Source: Larkinella knui (GTDB lineage: Bacteria; Bacteroidota; Bacteroidia; Cytophagales; Spirosomataceae). Taken from it: a DNA stretch of 64,000 nt. Position 1 is the stretch's first letter; each line of letters begins with the position of its first letter. The DNA is taken from assembly GCF_003858645.1 (NCBI RefSeq), contig NZ_RQJP01000003.1, forward strand, positions 930,001 through 994,000, read 5' to 3'. Below are positions 17,432-25,626 of the stretch, piece by piece. Under the pieces are notes generated by a model, which saw only the letters and a program-made list of their open reading frames with translations, did no database searches and was not told where the DNA came from. The position numbers were made by a program, and so were the translations under genes.

Positions 17432-20400
17432 ATGTCTTTATTAGCAACGTCGTTGAAACGCCCGATTGCGGTTTTGGTACTTGTGACCGGAGTCGTTGCG
17501 TTCTCGATCATGTCGGCCCTACGGATTCCCATCGATATTTTTCCGCGCCTGAACTCCCCGACCATTTACGTCATCGAACCCTATGGCGGCATGTCGCCAG
17601 CGCAGATGGAAGGGTTCTTTGCCACCCGGATGCAGGATCAGTTTCTGTACATCGGCGGTATTCGGGAAATTCAGAGCCGCAGTGTGCAGGGCTTGACCAT
17701 GGTCAAGCTGGCTTTTTATGAAGGTACCGACATGGCTCAGGCAGCCGCCGAAGTGGCCATTCAGGTGAACCGGGCCATGAAATTCTTCCCACCGGGTGCG
17801 TTGCCTCCGCAGGTGGTGCGCTACGATGCGTCGTCGGTGCCGATCGGCGATCTGGTGTTTTCGAGCAAAACCCGTTCGCTGGCCGAAATTCACGAGTTGG
17901 CCGTAACGCGCATCCGGCCCCTGTTTTCCACCGTGCCGGGCCTGACCGCTCCACCCCCGATTGGAACCAACTCCCGCACGATTGTCATCAACCTAAACCC
18001 CGACAAAGTCCGGAGCCTGAACCTGTCGCCCGATGAAGTGGTAGAAGCCCTGGCCGCCAACAACGCCATGACGCCCTCCGGCAACATCCGGATCGATAAT
18101 ACCACTTACATCACCACGCTGAATTCGCTGGAAGACCAGGTAGCTGATTTTAGCCGGATACCGGTCGTTACGCAGGGACACCGCACCGTGTTTCTGGGTG
18201 ATGTCGCCACCGTACTCGACGGTTCGGACGTGACGGCCGGGTATGCGCTCGTCAACGGAAGCCGCTCGTCGTATATCCCGGTTGTTAAAACCGCCGATGC
18301 TTCGACCTGGGACGTGGTGACGCGGCTGAAAGCGAAACTGCCCGAAATGCGCAGCCTGCTCCCGGAAGACATTGAGGTAAACTACGAATTTGATCAGTCC
18401 GTTTTTGTGATCAATGCCGTTGAAAGTCTACTGTTTGAAGGAGGACTGGGGGCCATTCTGACGGGGCTGATGGTGCTGCTCTTTCTGGGCGACTGGCGCT
18501 CGTCGGTCATCGTGATCATCACGATTCCGGTTTCCATCATTGCCGCCGTGCTGGGGCTAAGTCTGGCCGGACAAACGATTAACATCATGACGCTGTCGGG
18601 GCTGGCGCTGGCCATCGGGGTGCTGGTAGATCAGGCCACGGTAACGATTGAAAATATTCACCAGCACCTGGAAATGGGACGGGGCACGTCAGCCAAGCCC
18701 CGCAAGCAGGCGATTTTCGATGCCTGTAAGGAAGTCGCCCTGCCATTGTTGCTGATTCTGCTGTGTATTCTGGCGGTTTTTGCCCCCTCGTTCATCATGA
18801 CGGGCGTTCCCCGGGCCATGTTCCTGCCCTTGTCGCTGTCGATCGGTTTTGCCATGACGGTTTCCTATTTTCTGGCCCAGAGCCTGGTGCCGGTCCTGGC
18901 CAACTGGCTCATGAAAGACCACGTTCACCAAGCGGATCAGGCCGAAAAGAAACCCGGTTTTTTTGAGCGGGTTCGCGTCGGGTTTGTGGGCCAGACGGGG
19001 CGGCTGCTTCGGCGCAACGGGCTCATTCTCACAATGTATTTCGTGGGCATTCTCCTCCTGGCCGGGGTTGGTTTCGTTTTGATCGGGAAAGACATGCTGC
19101 CCGTGACCAATTCCGGCCAGATGGTGATCCGGATGAAAACGCCCGACGGCACCCGGCTCGAACGCACCGAAGAGCGCGTGGGGGAACTCCTCGCGCTGGT
19201 GGATGAAGTGTCGGGGGGCAACCTGGCGGTTTCGTCGGCTTACGTCGGGGTGGTGCCAACCAACTACGCGACCTCCAACCTTTACGTGAGCACCAGTGGT
19301 ACTAACGACGCCGTCATCAAAGTGGGGTTGACCAAGGGATTTCATACCAACATGCAGGACCTGAAAGAGCGCATCCGGCTGGCCGTTCGTGACCAGTTCC
19401 CTGATCTGACGCTCTCGTTCGAACCCGCCGACCTAACCGAAAAGCTCATGAGCGGGGGAGCCAGTACGCCCATCGAGGTAATGGTGGCCGGGCGTAACAT
19501 GAAGCAAATTGCGGGGTATGCCAACCAGTTGGTCGATAGCCTGGCCAACGTTTCGTATTTGCGCGACGTCCGCATTCTTCAGCCCCTGAAATTTCCGGTT
19601 ATCAACATTACGCTCGACCGGCAGAAACTGGCCATGATGGACCTGAACCTCCAGCAAGCCGCCCGGTCCATTACCGCGTCCACTTCGTCGAGCCGGTATA
19701 CCGAAAAAAACCAGTGGCTCGATAAACAGTCGGCGTATACGTATCAGGTGCAGGTACAGATTCCGGAATATGACATGCGCAACATGACGCAGCTGGAATC
19801 GATTCCGCTGGTGGCGGGTCAGACGCGCCCCGTTCTGGGCGATGTTGCCACGTTTTCCATCGACACCCTCCCCGGCGAGTATGACCGCATCGGCCCCCGC
19901 CGGTTCGTAACGGTATCGGCCAATGTGCACCACCGCGATCTGGGCACGGCCACGCAGGCCGTGGAAGCAACCATCGCCAAACTGGGCGACACCCCGAATG
20001 GGCTCGTCACGGAGGTGAAAGGCATGTCGTCGCTGCTAACCGAAACGCTCGACAGCCTGCAACTGGGGCTGGGCATTGCGGTGCTGGTTATTTTTCTGTT
20101 GCTGGCTGCCAACTATCAATCCTTCAAGCTATCGTTTGTCGTCCTCAGCACCGTACCCGCCGTGATCGCGGGTTCCATTGGGTTGCTGCTGTTGACGGGC
20201 AGTACGCTCAACCTCCAATCGTACATGGGGATTATTATGTCGACCGGTATTTCCGTCGCCAACGCCATTCTGATTGTCACCAATGCGGAGCGATTGCGTT
20301 GGGAATACCGCAATGTACCCCGGGCCGCCATCGACAGTGTGGGCCTGCGGCTCCGGCCTGTTCTGATGACCTCGTTTGCGATGGTGGCCGGAATGATTCC

Positions 20401-20632
20401 CATGGCGATGGGCACGGGCGAAGCCGGGGAGCAGGTGGCTCCGCTGGGCCGCGCCGTCATTGGCGGATTGATTGCCTCGACCCTGGCTGCTCTGTACATC
20501 GTGCCGCAGGTCTACGTCTGGTTGCAGCGAAACACGAATTATGATGACCCATCCCTGCTGCCCGACGACACGACAGCCGACCATCCGGACGTTGAAACTC
20601 CCGATTTTGAACCCCAAACCGTTCATCCTTAA
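17432..20632 (+). CDS. RND efflux transporter with altered proton-relay residues
   Basis: A 1066-residue RND inner-membrane pump with the duplicated six-helix plan and two large periplasmic loops. TM4 reads LAIGVLVDQATVTIENIH: Asp400 is kept but the second relay Asp of AcrB (Asp408) is Gln401. TM10 reads GISVANAILIV, with Ala943 where AcrB has Lys940. The RND fragment at the window start keeps the Lys, so both types occur in this genome. The C-terminal tail is acidic. The order TolC-RND-MFP with gaps of 21 and 4 bases shows one operon. Drug, metal or lipid substrate is not indicated by any signature I can see. Confidence 0.94.
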   Translation: MSLLATSLKRPIAVLVLVTGVVAFSIMSALRIPIDIFPRLNSPTIYVIEPYGGMSPAQMEGFFATRMQDQFLYIGGIREIQSRSVQGLTMVKLAFYEGTDMAQAAAEVAIQVNRAMKFFPPGALPPQVVRYDASSVPIGDLVFSSKTRSLAEIHELAVTRIRPLFSTVPGLTAPPPIGTNSRTIVINLNPDKVRSLNLSPDEVVEALAANNAMTPSGNIRIDNTTYITTLNSLEDQVADFSRIPVVTQGHRTVFLGDVATVLDGSDVTAGYALVNGSRSSYIPVVKTADASTWDVVTRLKAKLPEMRSLLPEDIEVNYEFDQSVFVINAVESLLFEGGLGAILTGLMVLLFLGDWRSSVIVIITIPVSIIAAVLGLSLAGQTINIMTLSGLALAIGVLVDQATVTIENIHQHLEMGRGTSAKPRKQAIFDACKEVALPLLLILLCILAVFAPSFIMTGVPRAMFLPLSLSIGFAMTVSYFLAQSLVPVLANWLMKDHVHQADQAEKKPGFFERVRVGFVGQTGRLLRRNGLILTMYFVGILLLAGVGFVLIGKDMLPVTNSGQMVIRMKTPDGTRLERTEERVGELLALVDEVSGGNLAVSSAYVGVVPTNYATSNLYVSTSGTNDAVIKVGLTKGFHTNMQDLKERIRLAVRDQFPDLTLSFEPADLTEKLMSGGASTPIEVMVAGRNMKQIAGYANQLVDSLANVSYLRDVRILQPLKFPVINITLDRQKLAMMDLNLQQAARSITASTSSSRYTEKNQWLDKQSAYTYQVQVQIPEYDMRNMTQLESIPLVAGQTRPVLGDVATFSIDTLPGEYDRIGPRRFVTVSANVHHRDLGTATQAVEATIAKLGDTPNGLVTEVKGMSSLLTETLDSLQLGLGIAVLVIFLLLAANYQSFKLSFVVLSTVPAVIAGSIGLLLLTGSTLNLQSYMGIIMSTGISVANAILIVTNAERLRWEYRNVPRAAIDSVGLRLRPVLMTSFAMVAGMIPMAMGTGEAGEQVAPLGRAVIGGLIASTLAALYIVPQVYVWLQRNTNYDDPSLLPDDTTADHPDVETPDFEPQTVHP

Positions 20633-20636
20633 GCGT

Positions 20637-21743
20637 ATGAAAATCATCGAATATAGTTGTGTGCTGGTCCTGCTGGGCCTTTGTACACTGGGTAGTTGTA
20701 CCTCGTCCGACTCGGAGCAGACGGTTCTGAAAAAGAAGCCGACCACCAAACCGGTGGCTGAAACCAATTACCGCATTGGTGCCGTATCGCGGAAACCGGT
20801 GGGACAAACCGTGCAACTGCCGGGCGAATTTCATCCCTACCAGCAAGTCACCATTTACCCCCGCGCTACGGGTTTTGTGGATCGGGTGCTGGTTGACCGG
20901 GGTTCGGCCGTTCGAAAAGGGCAGGTGCTGATGACGATCGATGCGCCCGAAACCGAAGAGCGGCTGGCAGCTGCCCGTTCCAATTCACTCAAGGCGCAGG
21001 CCCTGCTGGTGGCCAGTCGCGAGCATTACCGACGGTTGCTGGCCAGTAACAAAGTTCCCGGTTCGGTATCGGCGCTAGACCTGGAAACCGCCTTGGCGCG
21101 GGTGCAGGCCGACAGTGCGTCGTTGCTGGGCGAAGAAGCCAATTACCGCGCCATGGCCAAGCTCAAATCCTACCTGACCGTTACGGCCCCGTTCGACGGG
21201 TTTATCACGGAGCGGAACGTTCATCCGGGGGCGTTGGTCGGGACCGGTGCGCGGCAGGACCGTCCCATGCTGGTGTTGCAACAGCAAAACCGCCTGCGGC
21301 TGGTTTTCGATGTTCCCGAAACCTACAGCAGTCAACTCCGCAAAAACGAAGCGCTGGCGTTTACGGTCAGTGCCATACCGGGAAAGGTTTTCAAGGGCAA
21401 AATTAGCCGCCGGTCGGGGACGATGAACCAACAGTTCCGTTCTGAAACGGTGGAAATCGACGTAGACAACCAAAACCGCCTGCTTCAGCCCGGGATGTTT
21501 GCCGACATCAGCCTGTCGGCCACCGGAACACCCGGTGCGCTGGCGGTGCCCACCTCGGCGGTAGTTGCCTCCACGGAGGGGCAGTACGTCATCAAAGTCG
21601 AGGATGGCCGGGCCCGGCGCGTTGCCATTCGGCGGGGCCAGAAATCCGGCGACATGATTGAAATTTTTGGCGATTTGCGCGACAACGACCAGGTCATTTT
21701 CAACGCCCGGGAAACCATCAAAGAGGGAACGGCGATTCAATAG
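20637..21743 (+). CDS. Periplasmic adaptor (membrane-fusion protein) of RND pump
   Basis: A 368-residue lipoprotein: signal peptide ending in the lipobox LGSC with Cys21. The chain has a lipoyl-like half motif (GFVDRVLVDRGSAVRKGQVL), a helical hairpin (about 85-150), the second half motif (VTAPFDGFITERNVHPGAL), a beta-barrel and a membrane-proximal domain. It joins the RND pump to the TolC channel. The frame is open back to 20472 within the RND gene, but the ATG at 20637, four bases after the RND stop, gives the lipoprotein signal. Coming last in the operon is less common than MFP-RND-TolC order. Confidence 0.94.
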   Translation: MKIIEYSCVLVLLGLCTLGSCTSSDSEQTVLKKKPTTKPVAETNYRIGAVSRKPVGQTVQLPGEFHPYQQVTIYPRATGFVDRVLVDRGSAVRKGQVLMTIDAPETEERLAAARSNSLKAQALLVASREHYRRLLASNKVPGSVSALDLETALARVQADSASLLGEEANYRAMAKLKSYLTVTAPFDGFITERNVHPGALVGTGARQDRPMLVLQQQNRLRLVFDVPETYSSQLRKNEALAFTVSAIPGKVFKGKISRRSGTMNQQFRSETVEIDVDNQNRLLQPGMFADISLSATGTPGALAVPTSAVVASTEGQYVIKVEDGRARRVAIRRGQKSGDMIEIFGDLRDNDQVIFNARETIKEGTAIQ

Positions 21744-21812
21744 AATGAGCAGCAGTCCAGAAAACCGCCCGGCCAGAAACTTTAAAAGAACCGTTCGGTT
21801 ATACGTAGTACG

Positions 21813-22205
21813 ATGGAACAACCCGATAAACTTCACGCAAAAATACCGGGGCCAGCCGACTATCTGGCCAATGAACGAACGTTTCTGGCCTGGATACGCA
21901 CCAGCATTGCCCTGATGGGGTTCGGGTTTGTCATCGTAAAATTTGCTCTTTTTATCCGCCAGCTCAGCAGTGCGCTGGGCGAAACCACGGCTTTGCCCTC
22001 GAAGGGCTACTCCGCCTTCATCGGTGTGAGCATGGTCGCCTTGGGAGCCCTCATGGCGCTGCTGGCTTTTTTTCGATATCGGGCGGTTGAAAGGCAGCTC
22101 AAAACCAACGTCTTTTTCCCTTCCCAATGGCTTTCGGTCCTAGTAACGCTGAGCTTGGTTATTGGTGCTATTCTGCTGATTCTTTACTTACTCCCCGGTA
22201 TTTAA
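21813..22205 (+). CDS. DUF202 (YidH-family) membrane protein
   Basis: A 130-residue inner-membrane protein with three hydrophobic helices. DYLANERTFLAWIRTSIALM is the DUF202 signature, followed by a helix, a short polar loop, a second helix (AFIGVSMVALGALMALLAFF), an RYRAVER loop and a C-terminal helix. The family is of unknown function. It lies 69 bases after the adaptor gene on the same strand and may be transcribed with the efflux operon, though no functional link is established. Confidence 0.88.
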   Translation: MEQPDKLHAKIPGPADYLANERTFLAWIRTSIALMGFGFVIVKFALFIRQLSSALGETTALPSKGYSAFIGVSMVALGALMALLAFFRYRAVERQLKTNVFFPSQWLSVLVTLSLVIGAILLILYLLPGI

Positions 22206-22449
22206 TTTTTGAAATGCCCATCATCCAACGGCGTGATTGAGACCGGCTGCTGCCAAATAGGGCCGCCTACCAGGCCTGCTTTAGAAGGTTTCTGTACGAA
22301 GGCCGGAGGTCTGTGCTGTTACTAGTCCATGATATCACCACTGGCTGGTAGCTCCGCAGGAGCGGCCTGAATGTGTTTTTAGCCCGCTACCTACGGGTTT
22401 TGGTAACAGATCGCCTTTCCGGAGCTTTGCGGCCGATTTAAACCGATTT
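22206..22449. repeat. Non-coding gap with REP-like palindromes
   Basis: This 244-base stretch between the convergent DUF202 and TetR genes holds no convincing gene. It contains a palindrome GCTCC-GCA-GGAGC (22351-22363) followed about 20 bases on by CCCG-N7-CGGG (22383-22397) within TAGCCCGCTACCTACGGG. The paired design resembles dispersed intergenic REP-like elements; membership in a family is inferred and needs a genome-wide count. Confidence 0.4.
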
Positions 22450-23160
22450 TTAATAAATCCCGGCTTCCAGGGATGAGAATAACAGATGCCGCAAAAAGCC
22501 CAGCAAACGGTCTTCTTCAGTGAGTTGGCTAGTCGGCAGCGTGCCAAAGTCGGTCAGAGAAGGCAGGTATTTCATAAAGAAAGCCTGGTAATGCGCGGTT
22601 TCAATGATCGAACTGGCGCGCGACCGGGCGTACGGATACGCGGGTCGATACTCCAGAATAATCCCGGCAATCCGGCCACAGAGGTCTTTATAGGGTTTGA
22701 ACAGCTGCTCCTTGTTGTCTTCCGTGACGTGGCGGGTCAGGTAGGCCTTGCTCGCTTCCTGAATAACGACACTGTGCAACGCCAGAATATCCAGGTCGTC
22801 CGCAGTCGTCGATACGCCGGATTGCGACACATCTTTCAATAACAAAAGCTTCAGAATCCGCTCCAGCTTTTCCCGCGAGTCGGTCAGGTTGTTGGTTTGA
22901 AACAGCACCTGATACTCCAGCCACTGCCAGTACCAGGCCACCAGATAGACCAGCAACCGGTGCTTATTTTCAAAATACCGGTAAATACTGGCTTCTTTGG
23001 TGTTGATCCGATCGGCCAGTTTGCGAAACGTCATATCCTCAAAGCCAATTTCGGCCATCAACAAAATACCCTGCCGCACAATCCGCCGGCCCAGCTCCGA
23101 GCTTTCAGGATCACGCAGAAAGAGCTTTTCATTCATCCGAACCACTACGGTATATTCCAT
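22450..23160 (-). CDS. TetR/AcrR-family regulator of the divergent exporter operon
   Basis: A 236-residue helical regulator. The N-terminal DNA-binding domain is at about 28-75, with GFEDMTFRKLADRI and the recognition region ASIYRYFENKHRLLVYLV. The C-terminal ligand domain is unlike any named class. The first ATG (23160) is used; a second at 23136 is possible. It is divergent from the membrane-domain/HlyD/TolC operon, with 119 bases between the start codons, and a perfect palindrome (23244-23258) lies at the predicted transcription start of that operon. TetR proteins normally repress such divergent exporters until a ligand binds, so this is its probable job. Confidence 0.9.
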   Translation of the reverse strand: MEYTVVVRMNEKLFLRDPESSELGRRIVRQGILLMAEIGFEDMTFRKLADRINTKEASIYRYFENKHRLLVYLVAWYWQWLEYQVLFQTNNLTDSREKLERILKLLLLKDVSQSGVSTTADDLDILALHSVVIQEASKAYLTRHVTEDNKEQLFKPYKDLCGRIAGIILEYRPAYPYARSRASSIIETAHYQAFFMKYLPSLTDFGTLPTSQLTEEDRLLGFLRHLLFSSLEAGIY

Positions 23161-23228
23161 CTATCGAGTCAATTTACCAGCTAACAGAAAATTCCATTGC
23201 AAAGAAACGAACTTTCACGAATAAAAGT

Positions 23229-23236
23229 TATGTTTG
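23229..23236 (+). promoter_or_regulatory. -7 box of the exporter operon
   Basis: TATGTTTG fits the TAnnTTTG consensus. An inverted repeat AACTTT-N8-AAAGTT (23210-23229) ends on it. Transcription from near 23243 would exclude the first in-frame ATG (23238) and favour the ATG at 23280. No well-spaced -33 box was found. Confidence 0.45.
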
Positions 23237-23243
23237 CATGAAA

Positions 23244-23258
23244 GATAGTAATACTATC
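23244..23258. promoter_or_regulatory. Candidate TetR operator palindrome
   Basis: GATAGT-AAT-ACTATC is a perfect 6-bp dyad with a 3-base centre, at about +1 to +16 of the predicted transcript and between the divergent tetR and exporter genes. Position and symmetry suit a TetR dimer; binding is inferred. Confidence 0.5.
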
Positions 23259-23279
23259 AATAAAATAAGCAATACAATT

Positions 23280-24281
23280 ATGGCAATAAATTCATATCAA
23301 CAGCCTCCACCATCGCCTACGCAACGGCTAATCAGGCTGTTGGGAACCGAGAAAAAAGACATTGGCTATATTTACCTGTATGCTTTGGTGACGGGCTTGA
23401 TCAGTCTTTCGCTCCCGCTGGGCATTCAGGCGGTATTCAATCTGGTATCCAGCGGGCTGGTTTTCAGTTCAGTCTATGTGCTGATCGGGCTGGTCGTCGC
23501 GGGTGTATTGACGGCCGGGCTTCTAACGGTGGGGCAGATGACGCTGGTGGAAGTTCTGCAACAACGCATTTTTGCCAAAGCGGCTTTCGAGTTTACGTAC
23601 CGGTTGCCCCGGATTGAGCCCGAAGCGCTGTCGGCGTATTACCCCCCGGAATTGATGAACCGCTTTTTTGATGTACTGACCTTACAAAAAGGGCTGCCCA
23701 AACTCCTGATCGACCTCACGGCGGCTGCGGTGCAGATTTTGTTCGGCATTATTCTGCTGTCGTTCTACCATCCGGTTTTTCTCGGTTTCGGTTTGTTCAC
23801 GCTACTGGCCATCCTCGGCATCAGCTGGGCCTACGGACCACGCGGTATTCGCACCAGTCTGAATGAGTCGAAGTACAAATACAAAGTGGTCAGCTGGCTC
23901 GAAGACCTCGCCCACGACTTGCCGAAATACCGCCATCAGGATGATGCGGAGCCCATCGACCGGATGGACGATCTGGTCGCGAATTACGTGTCATACCGCA
24001 ACGCGCATTTCCGGGTTTTGAAGCGGTTCTTTTACAGTGCCATTACGTTTAAGATGCTGATGACCGGCGGTTTGCTCATTCTGGGAACCTCGCTCGTCGT
24101 TAGCCGCGAAATGTCACTGGGCCAGTTTGTGGCGGCCGAGCTGGTGATCGTCCTGATTTCCAGTTCTGTCGAAAAACTCATTTCGGGCATCGACACGGTA
24201 TTCGACATGCTGACTGCCGTAGAAAAAATTGCCAACGTAACCGATTTACCCCTCGAAACCGAGCCAACAACCCATGCTTAA
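23280..24281 (+). CDS. ABC-exporter transmembrane domain protein lacking its ATPase domain
   Basis: A 333-residue protein with six membrane helices (about 28-53, 62-85, 144-163, 165-186, 251-275, 282-305) and long cytoplasmic extensions between them, the fold of a type-1 ABC exporter half (HlyB/PCAT class). It ends at LTAVEKIANVTDLPLETE, the linker that in full exporters leads into the nucleotide-binding domain. No Walker A, signature or Walker B follows in any frame; instead the HlyD-type gene starts eight bases before the stop. An earlier ATG (23238) lies upstream of the likely transcription start. It is probably an inner-membrane channel that either uses an ATPase made elsewhere or works without one. 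Confidence 0.88.
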   Translation: MAINSYQQPPPSPTQRLIRLLGTEKKDIGYIYLYALVTGLISLSLPLGIQAVFNLVSSGLVFSSVYVLIGLVVAGVLTAGLLTVGQMTLVEVLQQRIFAKAAFEFTYRLPRIEPEALSAYYPPELMNRFFDVLTLQKGLPKLLIDLTAAAVQILFGIILLSFYHPVFLGFGLFTLLAILGISWAYGPRGIRTSLNESKYKYKVVSWLEDLAHDLPKYRHQDDAEPIDRMDDLVANYVSYRNAHFRVLKRFFYSAITFKMLMTGGLLILGTSLVVSREMSLGQFVAAELVIVLISSSVEKLISGIDTVFDMLTAVEKIANVTDLPLETEPTTHA

Positions 24282-25626
24282 TCTATCCAATCAGCGGGTT
24301 GACGAGGAGTTGTTCACCCATTACCCGCTCAAAACACTGCGAACCTTGCCCCAGCCCGACGGCGGTCGGCGACTGGGCCGCTGGATGATCGCGCTGCTCA
24401 TCATCAGCCTCATCGTATTATTTCTGCCGTGGCAACAAAACATCAACGGCGAAGGAACCGTAACGGCGTTGACACCCCAGGACCGGCCGCAAACCATCCA
24501 GAACGCCATCGCGGGCCGCATCGAACGCTGGAAAATTCAGGAAGGGCAGTTTGTCAAAAAAGGCGATACGCTGCTGGTAATCTCCGACATTAAAGACGAT
24601 TATTTTGACCCCAATCTGCCCGAGCGGCTCGACGAACAACTCGACGCCAAGCGGGGCAGCCTGACCGCAACGGACGCTAAAATCTCGGCGCTCGACGGTC
24701 AGATTACCGCCCTCAAAACGGGGTTGCAGGTCAAACTGGCGTCGGCCCGGAATAAGGTTCGCCAGAGCGAATTCAAAGTTGTCAGCGACAGTACGGACCT
24801 GCTGGCCGAGCGTAAAAATTACCAGATCGCTCTCGACCGGCTCGAACGGTATGAGAAAGGCCACAAAAACGGGTTGTTTTCGCTGACCGACCTCGAAACC
24901 CGGCGGCTGAAAGTACAGCAGGATTATGCCAAAGTAATCGCCTGGGAAAATAAACTCAACGTTTCGCGGCAGGAACTGATCAACGCCCGGCTCGATCTGA
25001 ACACGATTCAGGCTGATTACCAGGAAAAAATAGCCAAGGCGCTTTCCGACCGCAGTTCGGCGGTTTCCTATAGGGCCGAAGCCGACGGTGAAATTGCCAA
25101 GTTGCGGAATAAAATCAGCAGCGTGGACGTTCGGCAGGGTTTGTACGTCGTCCGTGCCCCGCAGGATGGCTACGTGGTTCGGTCGTTGAAATTCGGGATT
25201 GGCGAGACGATCAAGGAGGGGGAGTCCATTGCAACGCTGCAACCCGCCGACCCCTCGATTGCGGTTGAACTGTATGTCCGGGCAATGGATGTACCGCTCA
25301 TTCAACGCGGTCGCGAGGTACGTATCCAATTCGATGGCTGGCCGGCCATCCAGTTTTCGGGCTGGCCGACCGTAGCCGTTGGCACATTTGGGGGCGAGGT
25401 GGCCGTCATCGACGCCGTCAGCAGTGTCAACGGCAAATACCGCCTGCTGATCAAACCCAAAGTGCAACGCAACGACCAGCCCTGGCCGAAGCAATTGCGC
25501 GTCGGATCGGGCGTTTACGGTTGGGTCATGCTCGACAATGTGCCTATCTGGTATGAGATCTGGCGGCAGTTGAACGGTTTTCCGCCCAGTCTACAACAGG
25601 AACCAAAAGAGGAAAAGAAAACATGA
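24274..25626 (+). CDS. HlyD-family periplasmic adaptor of the ATPase-less exporter
   Basis: A 450-residue membrane-fusion protein. A short cytoplasmic N-terminus precedes one membrane helix (about 36-56), as in type I secretion adaptors and unlike the lipid-anchored RND type. A lipoyl half motif is at about 78-110 (GRIERWKIQEGQFVKKGDTL), a long coiled coil at 125-280, and the second half motif at about 290-325 (VVRAPQDGYVVRSLKFGIGE). It overlaps the membrane-domain gene by eight bases and the channel gene by four, so the three are co-translated. It would bridge the inner-membrane component to the TolC channel. Confidence 0.92.
   Translation: MLNLSNQRVDEELFTHYPLKTLRTLPQPDGGRRLGRWMIALLIISLIVLFLPWQQNINGEGTVTALTPQDRPQTIQNAIAGRIERWKIQEGQFVKKGDTLLVISDIKDDYFDPNLPERLDEQLDAKRGSLTATDAKISALDGQITALKTGLQVKLASARNKVRQSEFKVVSDSTDLLAERKNYQIALDRLERYEKGHKNGLFSLTDLETRRLKVQQDYAKVIAWENKLNVSRQELINARLDLNTIQADYQEKIAKALSDRSSAVSYRAEADGEIAKLRNKISSVDVRQGLYVVRAPQDGYVVRSLKFGIGETIKEGESIATLQPADPSIAVELYVRAMDVPLIQRGREVRIQFDGWPAIQFSGWPTVAVGTFGGEVAVIDAVSSVNGKYRLLIKPKVQRNDQPWPKQLRVGSGVYGWVMLDNVPIWYEIWRQLNGFPPSLQQEPKEEKKT

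Noticed and set aside
22206-22449. Possible small RNA or gene in the gap after DUF202
   Set aside because: Only short palindromes and no open frame or promoter could be supported.
23238-23279. Upstream start of the membrane-domain protein
   Set aside because: It would lie at or before the predicted transcription start and inside the operator region; the ATG at 23280 is preferred.
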